Below, piece by piece: positions 8,093 through 17,177 of a stretch of 64,000 nucleotides of DNA. The stretch lies in assembly GCA_027061995.1 (NCBI GenBank), contig JAMOUT010000079.1, positions 51,470 through 115,469 on the forward strand, written 5' to 3'. Both the position numbers and the translations under genes were made by a program. Each line of letters starts with the position of its first letter. Position 1 is the stretch's first letter. Below the pieces are notes generated by a model that was not told where the DNA came from, did no database searches, and was given only the letters and a program-made list of their open reading frames with translations. Origin of the DNA: Candidatus Aminicenantota bacterium. Lineage in GTDB: Bacteria > Acidobacteriota > Aminicenantia > JAMOAD01.

Positions 8093-11000
8093 TCACTTAT
8101 ATCTTATTTTATTAAAAAGAGAGTAAATTATAGGTATTATAAATAGAGTCAGAAAAGTTGCTACGGTTAATCCACCGACTATTGTCAGCCCGAGAGGGAT
8201 TCGCATTTCAGCACCTTCTGAAGTTGTAAAAACCATAGGAAGCATCCCGAAAATGGTTGAAGTAGCTGTTATCAGAACAGGCCTTAATCTTGTTGTTGCC
8301 CCTTTTATAAGAGCTTCAAAATCATCCATTCCCCCTCTTCTTAATTGATTGATATAATCAACCATAACAATTCCATTATTAACAGCTATACCCGCAAGAA
8401 TTATTAATCCCATCAAAACAACAATACTTAATGGTTTTCCCCCTATGAAAATCCCCAAAACAACACCTATAAAAGCAAGAGGGATTGTAAACATTATAAC
8501 GAAAGGGTGTAGTAAGTTTTCAAATTGAGAGGCCATTATCATATATACGAGAAGAATCGCTATAAGAAAGGCGATCATCAAATCTTTAAACCCTGATTTC
8601 ATATCTTCATACTGTCCCCCGTATTCTATAAAATAGCCGGATGGTAGATTTTTCTCAAGGGGTTTTAACTTTGTTTTAAGATCTCCTATGACAGAGCCGA
8701 GATCTCTACCCATAATATTTGCATATATGGATATTTTTCTAACTTGATTCTCTCTCTCTATTTTAAGAGGGCCTTCCCCCTCTTCAAGCGTTGCCAAATC
8801 ATCAAGATAAACTGTTTTACCTTGAGGGGTAACAATGGGAAAATGTTTTATATCTTCAATGGTTTTTCTATCGTTTTTATTAAGCAAAACTCTGATATCA
8901 TATTCATCCCCTTTATCTTTGAATTTTGTCCATGCTTTTCCGAGTGTATATGTATGAATAGTGGAAGCAATCTGATATACTGTTAAGCCGAGTTTATACG
9001 CTTTCTCTCTGTCTATGGATATATGAATCTCTTTTCTCCCCTCAGAATAAGAGGAATGAATATCTGAGAATCCTTTTATGGAACTCATGTTTTTTTCTAT
9101 AATATCTGATAATCTTTTTAACATATTCAAATCTTTACCATTAACCTGAACTTCAACGGGAAAATTTGAGCCTCCGAACATAGCTTGCCCGAGATCAACC
9201 GCTTCAAGTTTTTCCCCTTTGTAATGGGGTAATTCTTTTTTAACCTCTTCAACCATTTCAAGTCCTGATAATTTTCTTCTTCCCTTGGGGACAAGTCTGA
9301 CCCAAAAAACAGCTTCGTGAGGACCCGCAGGATTGAATGCTTCGGAAGCTCCCCCTTGCTCGTCTCTTTCATTAAGTCCTACTATTGTGGTAACTGATAC
9401 AACATCTTTTCTCACGGTGAATTTTTTTTCTATCTCCTTTGCAACTTTATCGGTTGTGCTTAATGCTGTTCCGACGGGAAGTTTTAATTTCAAAAGAACC
9501 AAAGGTCTGTCCGTGGCAGGCATAAACTCGGAACCTGTAAAATTAAGAAGAAAGAGGGATAGGAAAAATATGATTATTATTGAAATCAAAACAGTTGCTT
9601 TATGTCTTAAAGCACTCTTTAACCATCTTTCATATATGTTTTTATATTTTTCAAATGCTTTCTCTTTTGAGGTTTTAGAATATATCTCCTCTTTACTCAT
9701 CCCCTTGAAAATAACGGAAGTTAACATGGGAACAATTGTTAAAGCGACAAAAAGTGATGATAAAAGGGCAAAACTAACGGAAAGAGCGAGAGCTTGCGCA
9801 AGTTTTCCGACAACTCCGGAAGCAAAAAGCATAGGAAAAAAAACACCGACAGTTGTTAGTGTAGAAGCTGTGATAGCCATTGCAACTTCATCCGTTCCTC
9901 TCGCGGAGGCTATCTCACTGTTTTCCCCCTCTTCAAGATGTCTGAAAATATTTTCAATAACAACAACCGAGTTATCAACAAGCATCCCTATTCCAAGCCC
10001 CAATCCCATAAGAGTGATAAAATTAAGGGTATATCCCGCAACATAAAAAGAGATGAATGTAGCTATGATTGAAAGAGGAATCGATATTATAATTGTAAGG
10101 GTGGGTCGCCAATTGGAAAGAAACAGATATATGAGTAAAACAACAAGAAAACCTCCCACAATAACATTTGAAGTTGTCCCTTTTGCTATTGTGGTTATTG
10201 CTTCTGATTGATCCATGGATATGAAGAATTTTATATCCGACGGTAGATCTTTTTTGATTTTTTTCAATTCAGCCTTTACCTTATTTGCCACTATTACCGC
10301 ATTGGCACCCGAGCTTTTTGTTATAACAAAGAATAATCCGGGTTCATCATTAACTCTTGCTATATTCCTTGTATCTTTTTTACCGTCAATAACATCCGCA
10401 ATTTCTGATAATCTTATGATTTTACCTGTTCTATTATATCCTACGGGAATTCTTTTAATCATATCAATGGACTTGAATTCTCCGACCGTTCTCAAAATAT
10501 ATTCGGTATATCCTTTCTCAATGTAACCCGCAGGTTGATTAAGATTTTCCGCTCTTAAAATTTGAAGAACTCGGTCGGGAGAAATCCCCATTTTTATTAA
10601 TTTATCCTTTTTCAGCAGAACTTGAAATTCTCTTTCCTCAGGGCTAAAAACCTGAGCAGAAGCAACTCCGTCAATTCTGTTTAACCTTTCGCTAACCTCG
10701 TCTTCTATTATCTTTTTTAAATCAAAAAGAGATCTTTTACCTTTTATTCCATACATTAAAACCGGAAATTGAGATATATCGAATTTAATAACAACAGGTT
10801 TTGAAACATCCTCAGGTAAAAATTTTTCATACATCCCTATGGTTTCTCTGAGGTCTTGTGCTGCAAAATCAAGATTTGTTCCCCATTCAAATTCCACATT
10901 AATAACGGACAAACCCTCTTTTGATGCGGATTTCACATCCTTAACATTTGTAACAGTGCTTATCCATCCCTCTATAGGTTTTGTAACCATCTCCTCAATA

Positions 11001-11173
11001 TCTTTTGAAGAAGCTCCTTTATAGGGGGTAACAATTGAAACAGTGGGAAATTCAAGATCAGGCATAAGATCAACACCGAGTTTTGTATATGAGATATACC
11101 CTAATAAAACGATTATCAGGGTTAACATGGTAATTGTTACTTTCTTTTTAACAGAAAAAGAGGCGAGACTCAT
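8093..11173 (-). CDS. RND-family efflux transporter permease
   Basis: This is the inner-membrane pump of a tripartite drug/solute exporter, driven by the proton (or ion) gradient. The 1026 residues have the usual layout: membrane segment at 12-30, a periplasmic porter domain, membrane segments 2-6, a second porter domain, and segments 7-12. In the fourth membrane segment the motif is GMLVDNSVVVIEN: one Asp instead of the Asp-Asp pair of AcrB, as in SwrC-like RND pumps. The tenth carries GIAVNNGIVMVDYI. Its ATG overlaps the adaptor stop by 4 nt. It is the last gene of the tetR operon; substrates are unknown. Confidence 0.92.
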   Translation of the reverse strand: MSLASFSVKKKVTITMLTLIIVLLGYISYTKLGVDLMPDLEFPTVSIVTPYKGASSKDIEEMVTKPIEGWISTVTNVKDVKSASKEGLSVINVEFEWGTNLDFAAQDLRETIGMYEKFLPEDVSKPVVIKFDISQFPVLMYGIKGKRSLFDLKKIIEDEVSERLNRIDGVASAQVFSPEEREFQVLLKKDKLIKMGISPDRVLQILRAENLNQPAGYIEKGYTEYILRTVGEFKSIDMIKRIPVGYNRTGKIIRLSEIADVIDGKKDTRNIARVNDEPGLFFVITKSSGANAVIVANKVKAELKKIKKDLPSDIKFFISMDQSEAITTIAKGTTSNVIVGGFLVVLLIYLFLSNWRPTLTIIISIPLSIIATFISFYVAGYTLNFITLMGLGLGIGMLVDNSVVVIENIFRHLEEGENSEIASARGTDEVAMAITASTLTTVGVFFPMLFASGVVGKLAQALALSVSFALLSSLFVALTIVPMLTSVIFKGMSKEEIYSKTSKEKAFEKYKNIYERWLKSALRHKATVLISIIIIFFLSLFLLNFTGSEFMPATDRPLVLLKLKLPVGTALSTTDKVAKEIEKKFTVRKDVVSVTTIVGLNERDEQGGASEAFNPAGPHEAVFWVRLVPKGRRKLSGLEMVEEVKKELPHYKGEKLEAVDLGQAMFGGSNFPVEVQVNGKDLNMLKRLSDIIEKNMSSIKGFSDIHSSYSEGRKEIHISIDREKAYKLGLTVYQIASTIHTYTLGKAWTKFKDKGDEYDIRVLLNKNDRKTIEDIKHFPIVTPQGKTVYLDDLATLEEGEGPLKIERENQVRKISIYANIMGRDLGSVIGDLKTKLKPLEKNLPSGYFIEYGGQYEDMKSGFKDLMIAFLIAILLVYMIMASQFENLLHPFVIMFTIPLAFIGVVLGIFIGGKPLSIVVLMGLIILAGIAVNNGIVMVDYINQLRRGGMDDFEALIKGATTRLRPVLITATSTIFGMLPMVFTTSEGAEMRIPLGLTIVGGLTVATFLTLFIIPIIYSLFNKIRYK

Positions 11174-12270
11174 TTTTCTTCCTCCTTAACGAAAGCATTA
11201 GTGAAAAGTCCGAAATTTCCTTCGGTAATAACTTTATCGCCCTCTTTTATCCCGCTTAAAACCTCTACAAAAACAGGATTCTTGAATCCTGTTTTAACGG
11301 TTTTTTCAATAGCTTTATTATTTTCCATTACAAAAACTTTACTATTATCAATAACCGCTTTCGCCGGAAGAACGATGCAGCCGGATTTTTCTTTGTAATG
11401 GATTCTGACTTTAACAATTGTTCCGGGTAAAACTTTTTTATCTTTATTGTTTGCAATAATTCGAGCTGATACCGATGATGTCATAGGATTAGTTTTTTCA
11501 TTAACAGTTAAAACTTTTCCTTCTATCAAATTATTCTTTAAAATGATTTCCGCTTTTTGTCCCGATTTGATAAGGGCGGCTTCCGAAGAGGGAATATCTA
11601 TATCAACATAAATCTTACTGTAATCTTCAAGTGTATATACTCCCGTGCTTTGAGAAAATCCACCCATGGAAGGATTTATGAAATCTCCCTCCTCTTTATA
11701 CTTCCCTGTTATTATTCCTGAAAAAGGGGCTTTGATTTTTGTGCTGTTATATTGGAATTTTGCAAGATTAAAACCTGCGGTTGCTCTTTTAAAATTATTA
11801 AGGGCAAGTCCATAGGCTGAAACAGCTTTTTCATATTGAGCTTTCGAGACTCCGTTTTTACTGTAAACAGCCGCTATCCTGATTTTGTTTTTTTTCGCAT
11901 CATTAAGGTTTATTTTTGCTGATTCAAGCATGGCTTTTGCTTGTTCGTATTGAGCTTTATAAGTGGTATCCTCAAGCTCAAACAAAAGGTCCCCTTTTCT
12001 GACAAAATCACCTATCTCTTTATAAAGTTTTTTTATTCTTCCGGGAACTTCGGGAAGAACAATAAGTGTATTATAAGATATAACCGTTCCCGCATAATCA
12101 AAGTATTCGCTTATTGAAGATATTTTAGCGCACTCTGTTTTTACGAGAAAAGCCACGCTTCCCTTTGTTGATTTAGTATCATATCGTTTCCCTTTTTTAC
12201 ATGATGATATATTTATAATGGAAATAATTAATGTAAGTATTAAAAATATGTTTTTTAATTTGGTTTTCAT
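11170..12270 (-). CDS. Efflux periplasmic adaptor (MFP) lipoprotein
   Basis: This protein would bridge the RND pump and the outer-membrane channel. The 366 residues start with a lipoprotein signal (hydrophobic stretch then ISSC, Cys24), followed by the biotinyl-lipoyl-like halves (VLPEVPGRIKKLYKEIGDFV around 75-95), an alpha-helical hairpin (about 105-165), a second lipoyl half with STKIKAPFSGIITG near 172-186, and a beta-barrel. It lies between tolC-like and RND genes and overlaps the latter by 4 nt. Confidence 0.9.
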   Translation of the reverse strand: MKTKLKNIFLILTLIISIINISSCKKGKRYDTKSTKGSVAFLVKTECAKISSISEYFDYAGTVISYNTLIVLPEVPGRIKKLYKEIGDFVRKGDLLFELEDTTYKAQYEQAKAMLESAKINLNDAKKNKIRIAAVYSKNGVSKAQYEKAVSAYGLALNNFKRATAGFNLAKFQYNSTKIKAPFSGIITGKYKEEGDFINPSMGGFSQSTGVYTLEDYSKIYVDIDIPSSEAALIKSGQKAEIILKNNLIEGKVLTVNEKTNPMTSSVSARIIANNKDKKVLPGTIVKVRIHYKEKSGCIVLPAKAVIDNSKVFVMENNKAIEKTVKTGFKNPVFVEVLSGIKEGDKVITEGNFGLFTNAFVKEEEK

Positions 12271-12282
12271 TTTATCCTCCTC

Positions 12283-13602
12283 CTATTTAAAAATATTTTT
12301 TGAGACCAATGATTCTATCTTAAAGATGTTTGAATAATATTCATATATAGCTTTAAAATAATTAAGTTGAGAAGTAAGATATTTATTTTGAATAAGTTCA
12401 AGGTCAGTATATGATATCATCCCCTCTTTATAACTAAGGGAAGCTATATCATACTCCTCTTTCGCATTTCTGTAATTCGCTTTTTGCAAAACTATCTTTG
12501 CTTTAAGGTAGCTGTCTTTTTTTACAGCATTATTTAATTCCGCAAGAAGATTCTTTTTAAGAGCCATTGCTCCTATTTCAGCCTCTTCCTTTTGTGCTTT
12601 TGCGGAGGCAAGTTTATATTTTTTAGAGAAACCTTTAAACAGTGAATAAGATAGCGTTAAATTTATACTATAATAACTATCCCAATTTGAAAAATTCCCC
12701 AAGGAGTCTCCTCTGAAATTGTATTGTCCCCCTATTGCAACCGTGGGAAGAAAATTTGAGTATGCCATTTTAACACTGTTTTTAACAGCATTAATTTTAT
12801 TTTTCATTGATGATAGGATAGGGTTATTTTCAATAAGCTCTTTTTTTAAAATTTTCAAATCAATTTTATAAATTTTTTCTTTTATCTTTCCTATAATTAT
12901 TATTTTTTTATCAAGATTAATCCCGAGAAGATTTTTAAATCTGTTTTTTGCCTCAAAAATATTTGATTCTATCTCTCTTTTTCGGGCCTCAATCTCTCTG
13001 ACCCTGTTTTCAGCTCTCAAAAGATCAAGCTTTTTTACAAGTCCTTGTTTATATGATTCAGCGATATTGTTTTTTGTATCAATGGCAAGTTCAAACCCGT
13101 CTTGAATGATTTTAAGTGATTTTTCAAGAAGAATTATCGAGTAAAACATCGCTTTTGTTTTAGCTTTAATCTCATCTCTTTTAGCCTGAAGAAGGCTTTG
13201 TTCAGCCTTTTCCATTTCGCGAGCGGTATTTAAACCGAAAATAAGTTTTCCCCCCGTAAACAATGGCTGCGTAAATTGCAGAGTAAGTTGATAATTTCTT
13301 GTAAAATCCATCTCAATTTTTTTCGGAGGTTGCCCCGGAATAAATGAGGGTATCTCAATAGTCATGAGTTTTTCTTTTAGAACTCTGTTACCCGAAGCAT
13401 TCAAAGAGGGAAGAAAGGAGGAATAAGCCAATCTTGTTTTACTCTTTACCTGCTCTAATCTTTTTACCTCCTGTAAGATTTCAGGATTATTGTTTAGTGC
13501 TAAATTTTCCGCTTTATTTAATGTCAACTTTAAAGTTTCTCCGCTCATTGAAGAAATTGTTATAAGAAAAAATACGATTATATTAAAAATCTTTTTCTTC
13601 AT
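12283..13602 (-). CDS. TolC-family outer-membrane efflux protein
   Basis: This is the exit duct of the pump. The 439 residues have a cleavable signal peptide (about 1-20) and the two tandem repeats of the OEP family, visible as two long alpha-helical coiled-coil regions (around 125-210 and 325-430) alternating with short barrel strands such as NYQLTLQFTQPLFTGGKL near 105-122 and the related YSINLTLSYSLFKGFS near 311-326. A GGAGG site precedes it; 12 nt separate it from the adaptor gene. Confidence 0.88.
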   Translation of the reverse strand: MKKKIFNIIVFFLITISSMSGETLKLTLNKAENLALNNNPEILQEVKRLEQVKSKTRLAYSSFLPSLNASGNRVLKEKLMTIEIPSFIPGQPPKKIEMDFTRNYQLTLQFTQPLFTGGKLIFGLNTAREMEKAEQSLLQAKRDEIKAKTKAMFYSIILLEKSLKIIQDGFELAIDTKNNIAESYKQGLVKKLDLLRAENRVREIEARKREIESNIFEAKNRFKNLLGINLDKKIIIIGKIKEKIYKIDLKILKKELIENNPILSSMKNKINAVKNSVKMAYSNFLPTVAIGGQYNFRGDSLGNFSNWDSYYSINLTLSYSLFKGFSKKYKLASAKAQKEEAEIGAMALKKNLLAELNNAVKKDSYLKAKIVLQKANYRNAKEEYDIASLSYKEGMISYTDLELIQNKYLTSQLNYFKAIYEYYSNIFKIESLVSKNIFK

Positions 13603-13603
13603 T

Positions 13604-14203
13604 TTACCTCCTTTTTATTCCGTTTATAATAATATTTGCAATATCCGAGGATAATTGTCTGATATTACCCATTTTAAAATCAAGAAATATTATTTCAAAA
13701 CTAATCTCTTTCATGATGCCGAGCATCATGATAGAAAGTATCTCGGGGGTTAAGTCATCTCTGACTTTTCCATCTTTCTGCCCTTTAAGCAATAATTTTT
13801 CCAAGAATTCTTTTCGTTGCTGACGATTTTTAATAAATTTTTTGATATGAGAATTTCTATCTTTTGTCTGTTTTATAAATTCTCTTGATTCAAATAAAGC
13901 CATTTTCATAATAGCTTTGTTTTTCATTAAAAATTCCATTGTTTTTAAAACAATAGTATTAAGATTGTCAAAAATATCATCTTCCATATCAATGATGCCC
14001 AATACGATTTTATCCACCTCTGAATTAATCTCCGTTAAAACCTGAATAAAAAGTTCTTCTTTACTTGAAAAGTATTTATATAGAGTTGGTTTAGAGATAT
14101 CTGAAACCTCCGCTATTTCATCCATTGTTGTATTTTTAAACCCCTTTTTACTTAGAATCTGCTTTGCTTTCTCTAAAATATACTTTCTTATCGCTTCTTT
14201 CAT
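13604..14203 (-). CDS. TetR-family repressor of the efflux operon
   Basis: The 199-residue protein has a TetR N-terminal helix-turn-helix: a first helix (residues 1-20), then KGFKNTTMDEIAEVSDISKPTLYKYFSSKEELF around 20-52, where the second helix-turn-helix segment and the TLYKYF recognition region are clear. The C-terminal half is an all-helical ligand-sensing domain of low similarity. It is the first gene of tetR-tolC-MFP-RND and is only 2 nt from the TolC-like gene, so autoregulation together with the pump is the simple reading. Two palindromes lie just upstream, one inside the promoter. Confidence 0.92.
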   Translation of the reverse strand: MKEAIRKYILEKAKQILSKKGFKNTTMDEIAEVSDISKPTLYKYFSSKEELFIQVLTEINSEVDKIVLGIIDMEDDIFDNLNTIVLKTMEFLMKNKAIMKMALFESREFIKQTKDRNSHIKKFIKNRQQRKEFLEKLLLKGQKDGKVRDDLTPEILSIMMLGIMKEISFEIIFLDFKMGNIRQLSSDIANIIINGIKRR

Positions 14204-14215
14204 TGTTTACCTCTC

Positions 14216-14230
14216 GTTAAATAATTTAAC
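14216..14230. promoter_or_regulatory. Palindrome downstream of the efflux promoter, candidate TetR operator 2
   Basis: A perfect 15-bp inverted repeat (7-bp arms GTTAAAT / ATTTAAC around one central base) lies 13 nt before the tetR start codon, just downstream of the predicted transcription start. Its centre is 30 bp from the centre of the operator in the promoter spacer, about three helical turns. Confidence 0.55.
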
Positions 14231-14239
14231 TCAGGGTTT

Positions 14240-14268
14240 ATTATATTAACTCCAAGTTAAATTGTCAA
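14240..14268 (-). promoter_or_regulatory. Consensus promoter of the tetR-efflux operon with operator in the spacer
   Basis: On the minus strand a perfect TTGACA (14263-14268), exactly 17 nt, and a perfect TATAAT (14240-14245) form a full sigma-70 consensus promoter. The spacer contains the inverted repeat TTAACT-CCA-AGTTAA on the plus strand (14246-14260), 6-bp arms around three bases. A TetR dimer bound here would block RNA polymerase directly. A GAGAGG ribosome-binding site lies before tetR. Confidence 0.8.
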
Positions 14269-14310
14269 GTATTATTTTGATAAAACCTTTTTATAACCAC
14301 AAAAAGATTG

Positions 14311-14340
14311 GAGATTATTGAAGATTATTGAAGATTATTT
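14311..14340. repeat. Three tandem 10-bp units
   Basis: Three head-to-tail copies of AAGATTATTG (one mismatch in the first and one in the last copy) lie over the 3' end of the DUF1848 gene. It is a small slippage-type repeat with no evident function. Confidence 0.7.
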
Positions 14341-15207
14341 ATGCTTTTGCGGTTCTTTAATCTCTACTTTAATTTTATTGTTAGCATAACAATAAAGACA
14401 CGGGATAGGACATCGCTGTGAATAACTTCCGATATCCTTTGATGCTGAACACCCGCATTCTTCCCTTTGCCCTTTATCTTTTTTATATTCAACCCTCCAT
14501 TTTAAAGGGTGAATCTCAGATAGATAGTCGGCATCAATACATCTTGATTTATTTATCCCTTTAACGGATAATAAAAAATCTTGTGAACAGGAGTAAAGTT
14601 TTATTTTTGTCCCTTTGACAATATTAACCATTTTTTCCGTATATCTTAATTTTTCATCTAAACTCGGATCTATAGGTTCTATCCCTGCATAATCAAACCT
14701 CTTTTTTACTTTTTCATAGTATTGAGTAAAACTGAATATCACTCTTTTAATATCCGTTTTATTGATAAAATTTATTAGCTCTTCGAAAAAATAGAAATTT
14801 GTTTTAAGCATATTTTTCTCTTTGTAAAATAGGATGGGGTCAAATCGTATTGCCACTCTCTCGGAACCAAACAATTCGGTAAGAGGTTTTATTTGAGATA
14901 GCGTAATATCAGGAGAGGGGATCATTCTCTCGATAGAGGTGCCTCCCAAACCTGTTATTGTGAATAAAAGATAGGTTTGATTATATTTTTTCAATAATTT
15001 TAATATGTTTTTCCTGTTTTTTATTATATTGTTGAAATTTTTTGACCATAAAACAAATGAATGAACATTCTCCGGAGAAAGCTCCACTTTATAATATCTT
15101 CCGAATGGTCCGATAACTTCAGCTTGTTCCTTTTTTAAGGAATTGTAAAAAGAATCAAAGAAAAAACTAATTAAATCGGTTCTTCTTGAAGCCGAAATAA
15201 TCTGCAA
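14335..15207 (-). CDS. DUF1848 family protein with C-terminal cysteine cluster
   Basis: The family is recognised from its N-terminal ISASRRTDL motif, a VLWSKN motif near residue 53 and the C-terminal pattern CGCxxSxDIGxY...CxxxCxYCYAN. No reaction is firmly known. Five cysteines cluster at the end: C251, C253, C266, C270 and C273; the last three are spaced CX3CX2C, exactly the spacing that holds the 4Fe-4S cluster of radical SAM enzymes, but at the C-terminus rather than the N-terminus. An iron-sulfur site is therefore inferred. The 290-residue protein is 1 nt downstream of a predicted lipoprotein gene and shares its promoter. Confidence 0.85.
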   Translation of the reverse strand: MQIISASRRTDLISFFFDSFYNSLKKEQAEVIGPFGRYYKVELSPENVHSFVLWSKNFNNIIKNRKNILKLLKKYNQTYLLFTITGLGGTSIERMIPSPDITLSQIKPLTELFGSERVAIRFDPILFYKEKNMLKTNFYFFEELINFINKTDIKRVIFSFTQYYEKVKKRFDYAGIEPIDPSLDEKLRYTEKMVNIVKGTKIKLYSCSQDFLLSVKGINKSRCIDADYLSEIHPLKWRVEYKKDKGQREECGCSASKDIGSYSQRCPIPCLYCYANNKIKVEIKEPQKHK

Positions 15208-15208
15208 A

Positions 15209-16087
15209 TTATTTAGCCGGCATTAAGTTAACGAGAAAAATCTGAAGACCTAACTCTCTGTTATCATCATTGTGTTTCATCTTTGAAGGTATAAATGTTT
15301 TATCGGTTGATATCGTGATTGTAAATTCATCATTATCACCGAGTTCCGATTTTTTCAAAAAATATTTTTTTCTGAATTTTCCGGTTTCAGGGATAAATTC
15401 ATCTATCTGTTTATCATTTAATTTTATAATTATTTTTTGATCGGGATATACCCCTTTATCAACTCCACCTATAATATATAATTTAAGGTCTTGCCCTACA
15501 TTGTCCGCTATTATCGAAGCATCTTTTGCCGTCCATCTCCAACTATTAAAAATACCCCTTCCGAAATTTTCTTCGGGATACCACCCGTCAGCAAAAGTTA
15601 TTTCAGGATATTCAGCCGGTCTCGGTTCAAATTCCACCTCTTTTCTAAATAGTATTAATTTGGAGTCTTTTACATTAGGCTTATATAATCCGGCGGTGAT
15701 TGTTATTTTCTCTTTTCCCGAAAGATCAAGATCAAAATCATCAAGAAAATCAGGTATATATATATCTTTGTGTGTATATGTTAATTTTGCCCCTTTTTTC
15801 CAATTTTCAATATTCCAAGGGATATTATGATCATCTTGAAATAACATAACTTTTTTTGAATTCCACCAAAAATGAACAAAAACCTTATAGTCGGGGTCAA
15901 AATTAAAAGGTATTTTTTTTATTTTCCAATTGTATATAATATCTGTCATTATATCGCTGTAATAAGGGGTGCTAAGATTTACCGTTAAGCTGATATTATC
16001 CTTAGCAACACCGGATTTTTTGCAATAATTAAAAAATATTAATACAAAAACAATTAAAAATATTATTATTACTCCTCTTATCTTCAT
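15209..16087 (-). CDS. Predicted lipoprotein of unknown function
   Basis: I do not recognise this family. The 292-residue protein has a basic start, a hydrophobic segment (residues 6-20) and Cys22 in a relaxed lipobox (FNYC), so it is probably a lipid-anchored or at least membrane-anchored envelope protein. The body looks all-beta. A segment around 165-185 (ADGWYPEENFGRGIFNSWRW, then a short run) resembles beta-sandwich modules found in proteins of polysaccharide pathways, an impression only. It has a clear AGGAGG site, its own promoter, and is transcribed together with DUF1848. Confidence 0.6.
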   Translation of the reverse strand: MKIRGVIIIFLIVFVLIFFNYCKKSGVAKDNISLTVNLSTPYYSDIMTDIIYNWKIKKIPFNFDPDYKVFVHFWWNSKKVMLFQDDHNIPWNIENWKKGAKLTYTHKDIYIPDFLDDFDLDLSGKEKITITAGLYKPNVKDSKLILFRKEVEFEPRPAEYPEITFADGWYPEENFGRGIFNSWRWTAKDASIIADNVGQDLKLYIIGGVDKGVYPDQKIIIKLNDKQIDEFIPETGKFRKKYFLKKSELGDNDEFTITISTDKTFIPSKMKHNDDNRELGLQIFLVNLMPAK

Positions 16088-16121
16088 CGTTTCCTCCTAA
16101 GAACAAATACTTTATTACTTT

Positions 16122-16150
16122 ATTATATTGCATTTTCATTTATTTTTCAA
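16122..16150 (-). promoter_or_regulatory. Promoter of the lipoprotein-DUF1848 unit
   Basis: Minus-strand TTGAAA (16145-16150), 17 nt, TATAAT (16122-16127), with an AGGAGG site before the ATG at 16087. This separates the two-gene unit from the heptose genes upstream. Confidence 0.65.
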
Positions 16151-16157
16151 ATAATTA

Positions 16158-17177
16158 TTAACTGTTACATAGAAAGCTTAAAATATTATTAAGAATATCA
16201 TTAACTGTAATTTTTCTCATACAGGTTAATTTAGAGCAGTTTTTCTTAAAACAATTAGAGCATTTTAATTCATAGTATATGATTTTAGAATCGGGATTTA
16301 CAGGGCCGTTTCTTGACGGGGGAGTGGGCCCGAACAATGCGATTGTGGGGGTACCCAAAGCTTCCGCAAGATGCAAAGGAAAACTGTCGGAAGATACAAC
16401 GACTTTCACTTTTTTAAATAAAACAAACAATTCTTCGATTTTAAAAAACGGGGTTAATTTTAAATTCAATGCTTCAGTTATTTCCCTTGCTTCCTCCTTC
16501 TCTCTTTCTGTCCCCCAAAGTATTATCGGGTAAATCTCTTTTGAAATTAATTGTTTTGATAATTTTATCCATTTTTCAATACCCAATTTTTTTGTTTGCC
16601 ACCCCGCACCTATATTCAGAATAACCGCTTTTTCATAATTTATCCCCTCTGTTTTTTTTTCAACAGAGCTTTTAATACTTTTTTTTATATCAAATTCGGG
16701 GAACACTATTTTCTTCGACGGATAAATCACTATGGTTTTTAGAAGAGAGATATTTTTTTTTATTATGTGAGAAGATTCATTAAAATACTCTCCGTGTTTA
16801 TTATAAAAAAAAGAGGCGCCCTTTTCTTTCAGATTCTTTCTATTAAATCCTATTTTTGTTTTCGATGAAATTAATCCGGTAATTACGGAGGATTTTAATG
16901 TTCCTTGAAAATCAAAAACAATGTCAGCTTTAATTCTCTTAATAGCCCTTATCTTTTTTATATTGTTTCTTATCTCCTTTCCTCTCCTTAAAGATTTTGT
17001 GTCTATTGTTTTAATCCTGTCTATCCCTTTTACTAATCGTAAAATCCTTTCCCCGCTTTTTTCCACAATCCATATTATTTCCGCATCAGGATATTTTTCT
17101 CTTAATATATTATAAGCCGGCAAAGTATGTATTATATCGCCGAGAGAGCTAAGCTTTACTATCGCTATCTTTTCCAT
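16158..17177 (-). CDS. waaC: Lipopolysaccharide heptosyltransferase (GT9 family)
   Basis: GT9 enzymes add ADP-activated L-glycero-D-manno-heptose to the LPS inner core at the cytosolic face of the inner membrane. The 339 residues begin with the family motif KLSSLGDIIHTLPA (8-21) and contain FDFQGTLKSS near 94 and the C-terminal donor-binding motif SSDSFPLHLAEALGTPTIALFGPTPP (two parts, around 258-283). Four cysteines cluster near the C-terminus (about 305-322). It overlaps hldC by 29 nt. Assignment to heptosyltransferase I versus II or a later enzyme is tentative. Confidence 0.8.
   Translation of the reverse strand: MEKIAIVKLSSLGDIIHTLPAYNILREKYPDAEIIWIVEKSGERILRLVKGIDRIKTIDTKSLRRGKEIRNNIKKIRAIKRIKADIVFDFQGTLKSSVITGLISSKTKIGFNRKNLKEKGASFFYNKHGEYFNESSHIIKKNISLLKTIVIYPSKKIVFPEFDIKKSIKSSVEKKTEGINYEKAVILNIGAGWQTKKLGIEKWIKLSKQLISKEIYPIILWGTEREKEEAREITEALNLKLTPFFKIEELFVLFKKVKVVVSSDSFPLHLAEALGTPTIALFGPTPPSRNGPVNPDSKIIYYELKCSNCFKKNCSKLTCMRKITVNDILNNILSFLCNS

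Noticed and set aside
9333-10046. Long antisense open frame (237 codons) over the RND pump gene
   Set aside because: It mirrors the codon pattern of the pump gene, has no ribosome-binding site and no recognisable domain; similar shadow frames cover other long genes.
14311-14340. Three tandem 10-bp repeats as a CRISPR-like array
   Set aside because: Units are contiguous, with no spacers, and no cas genes exist in the window.
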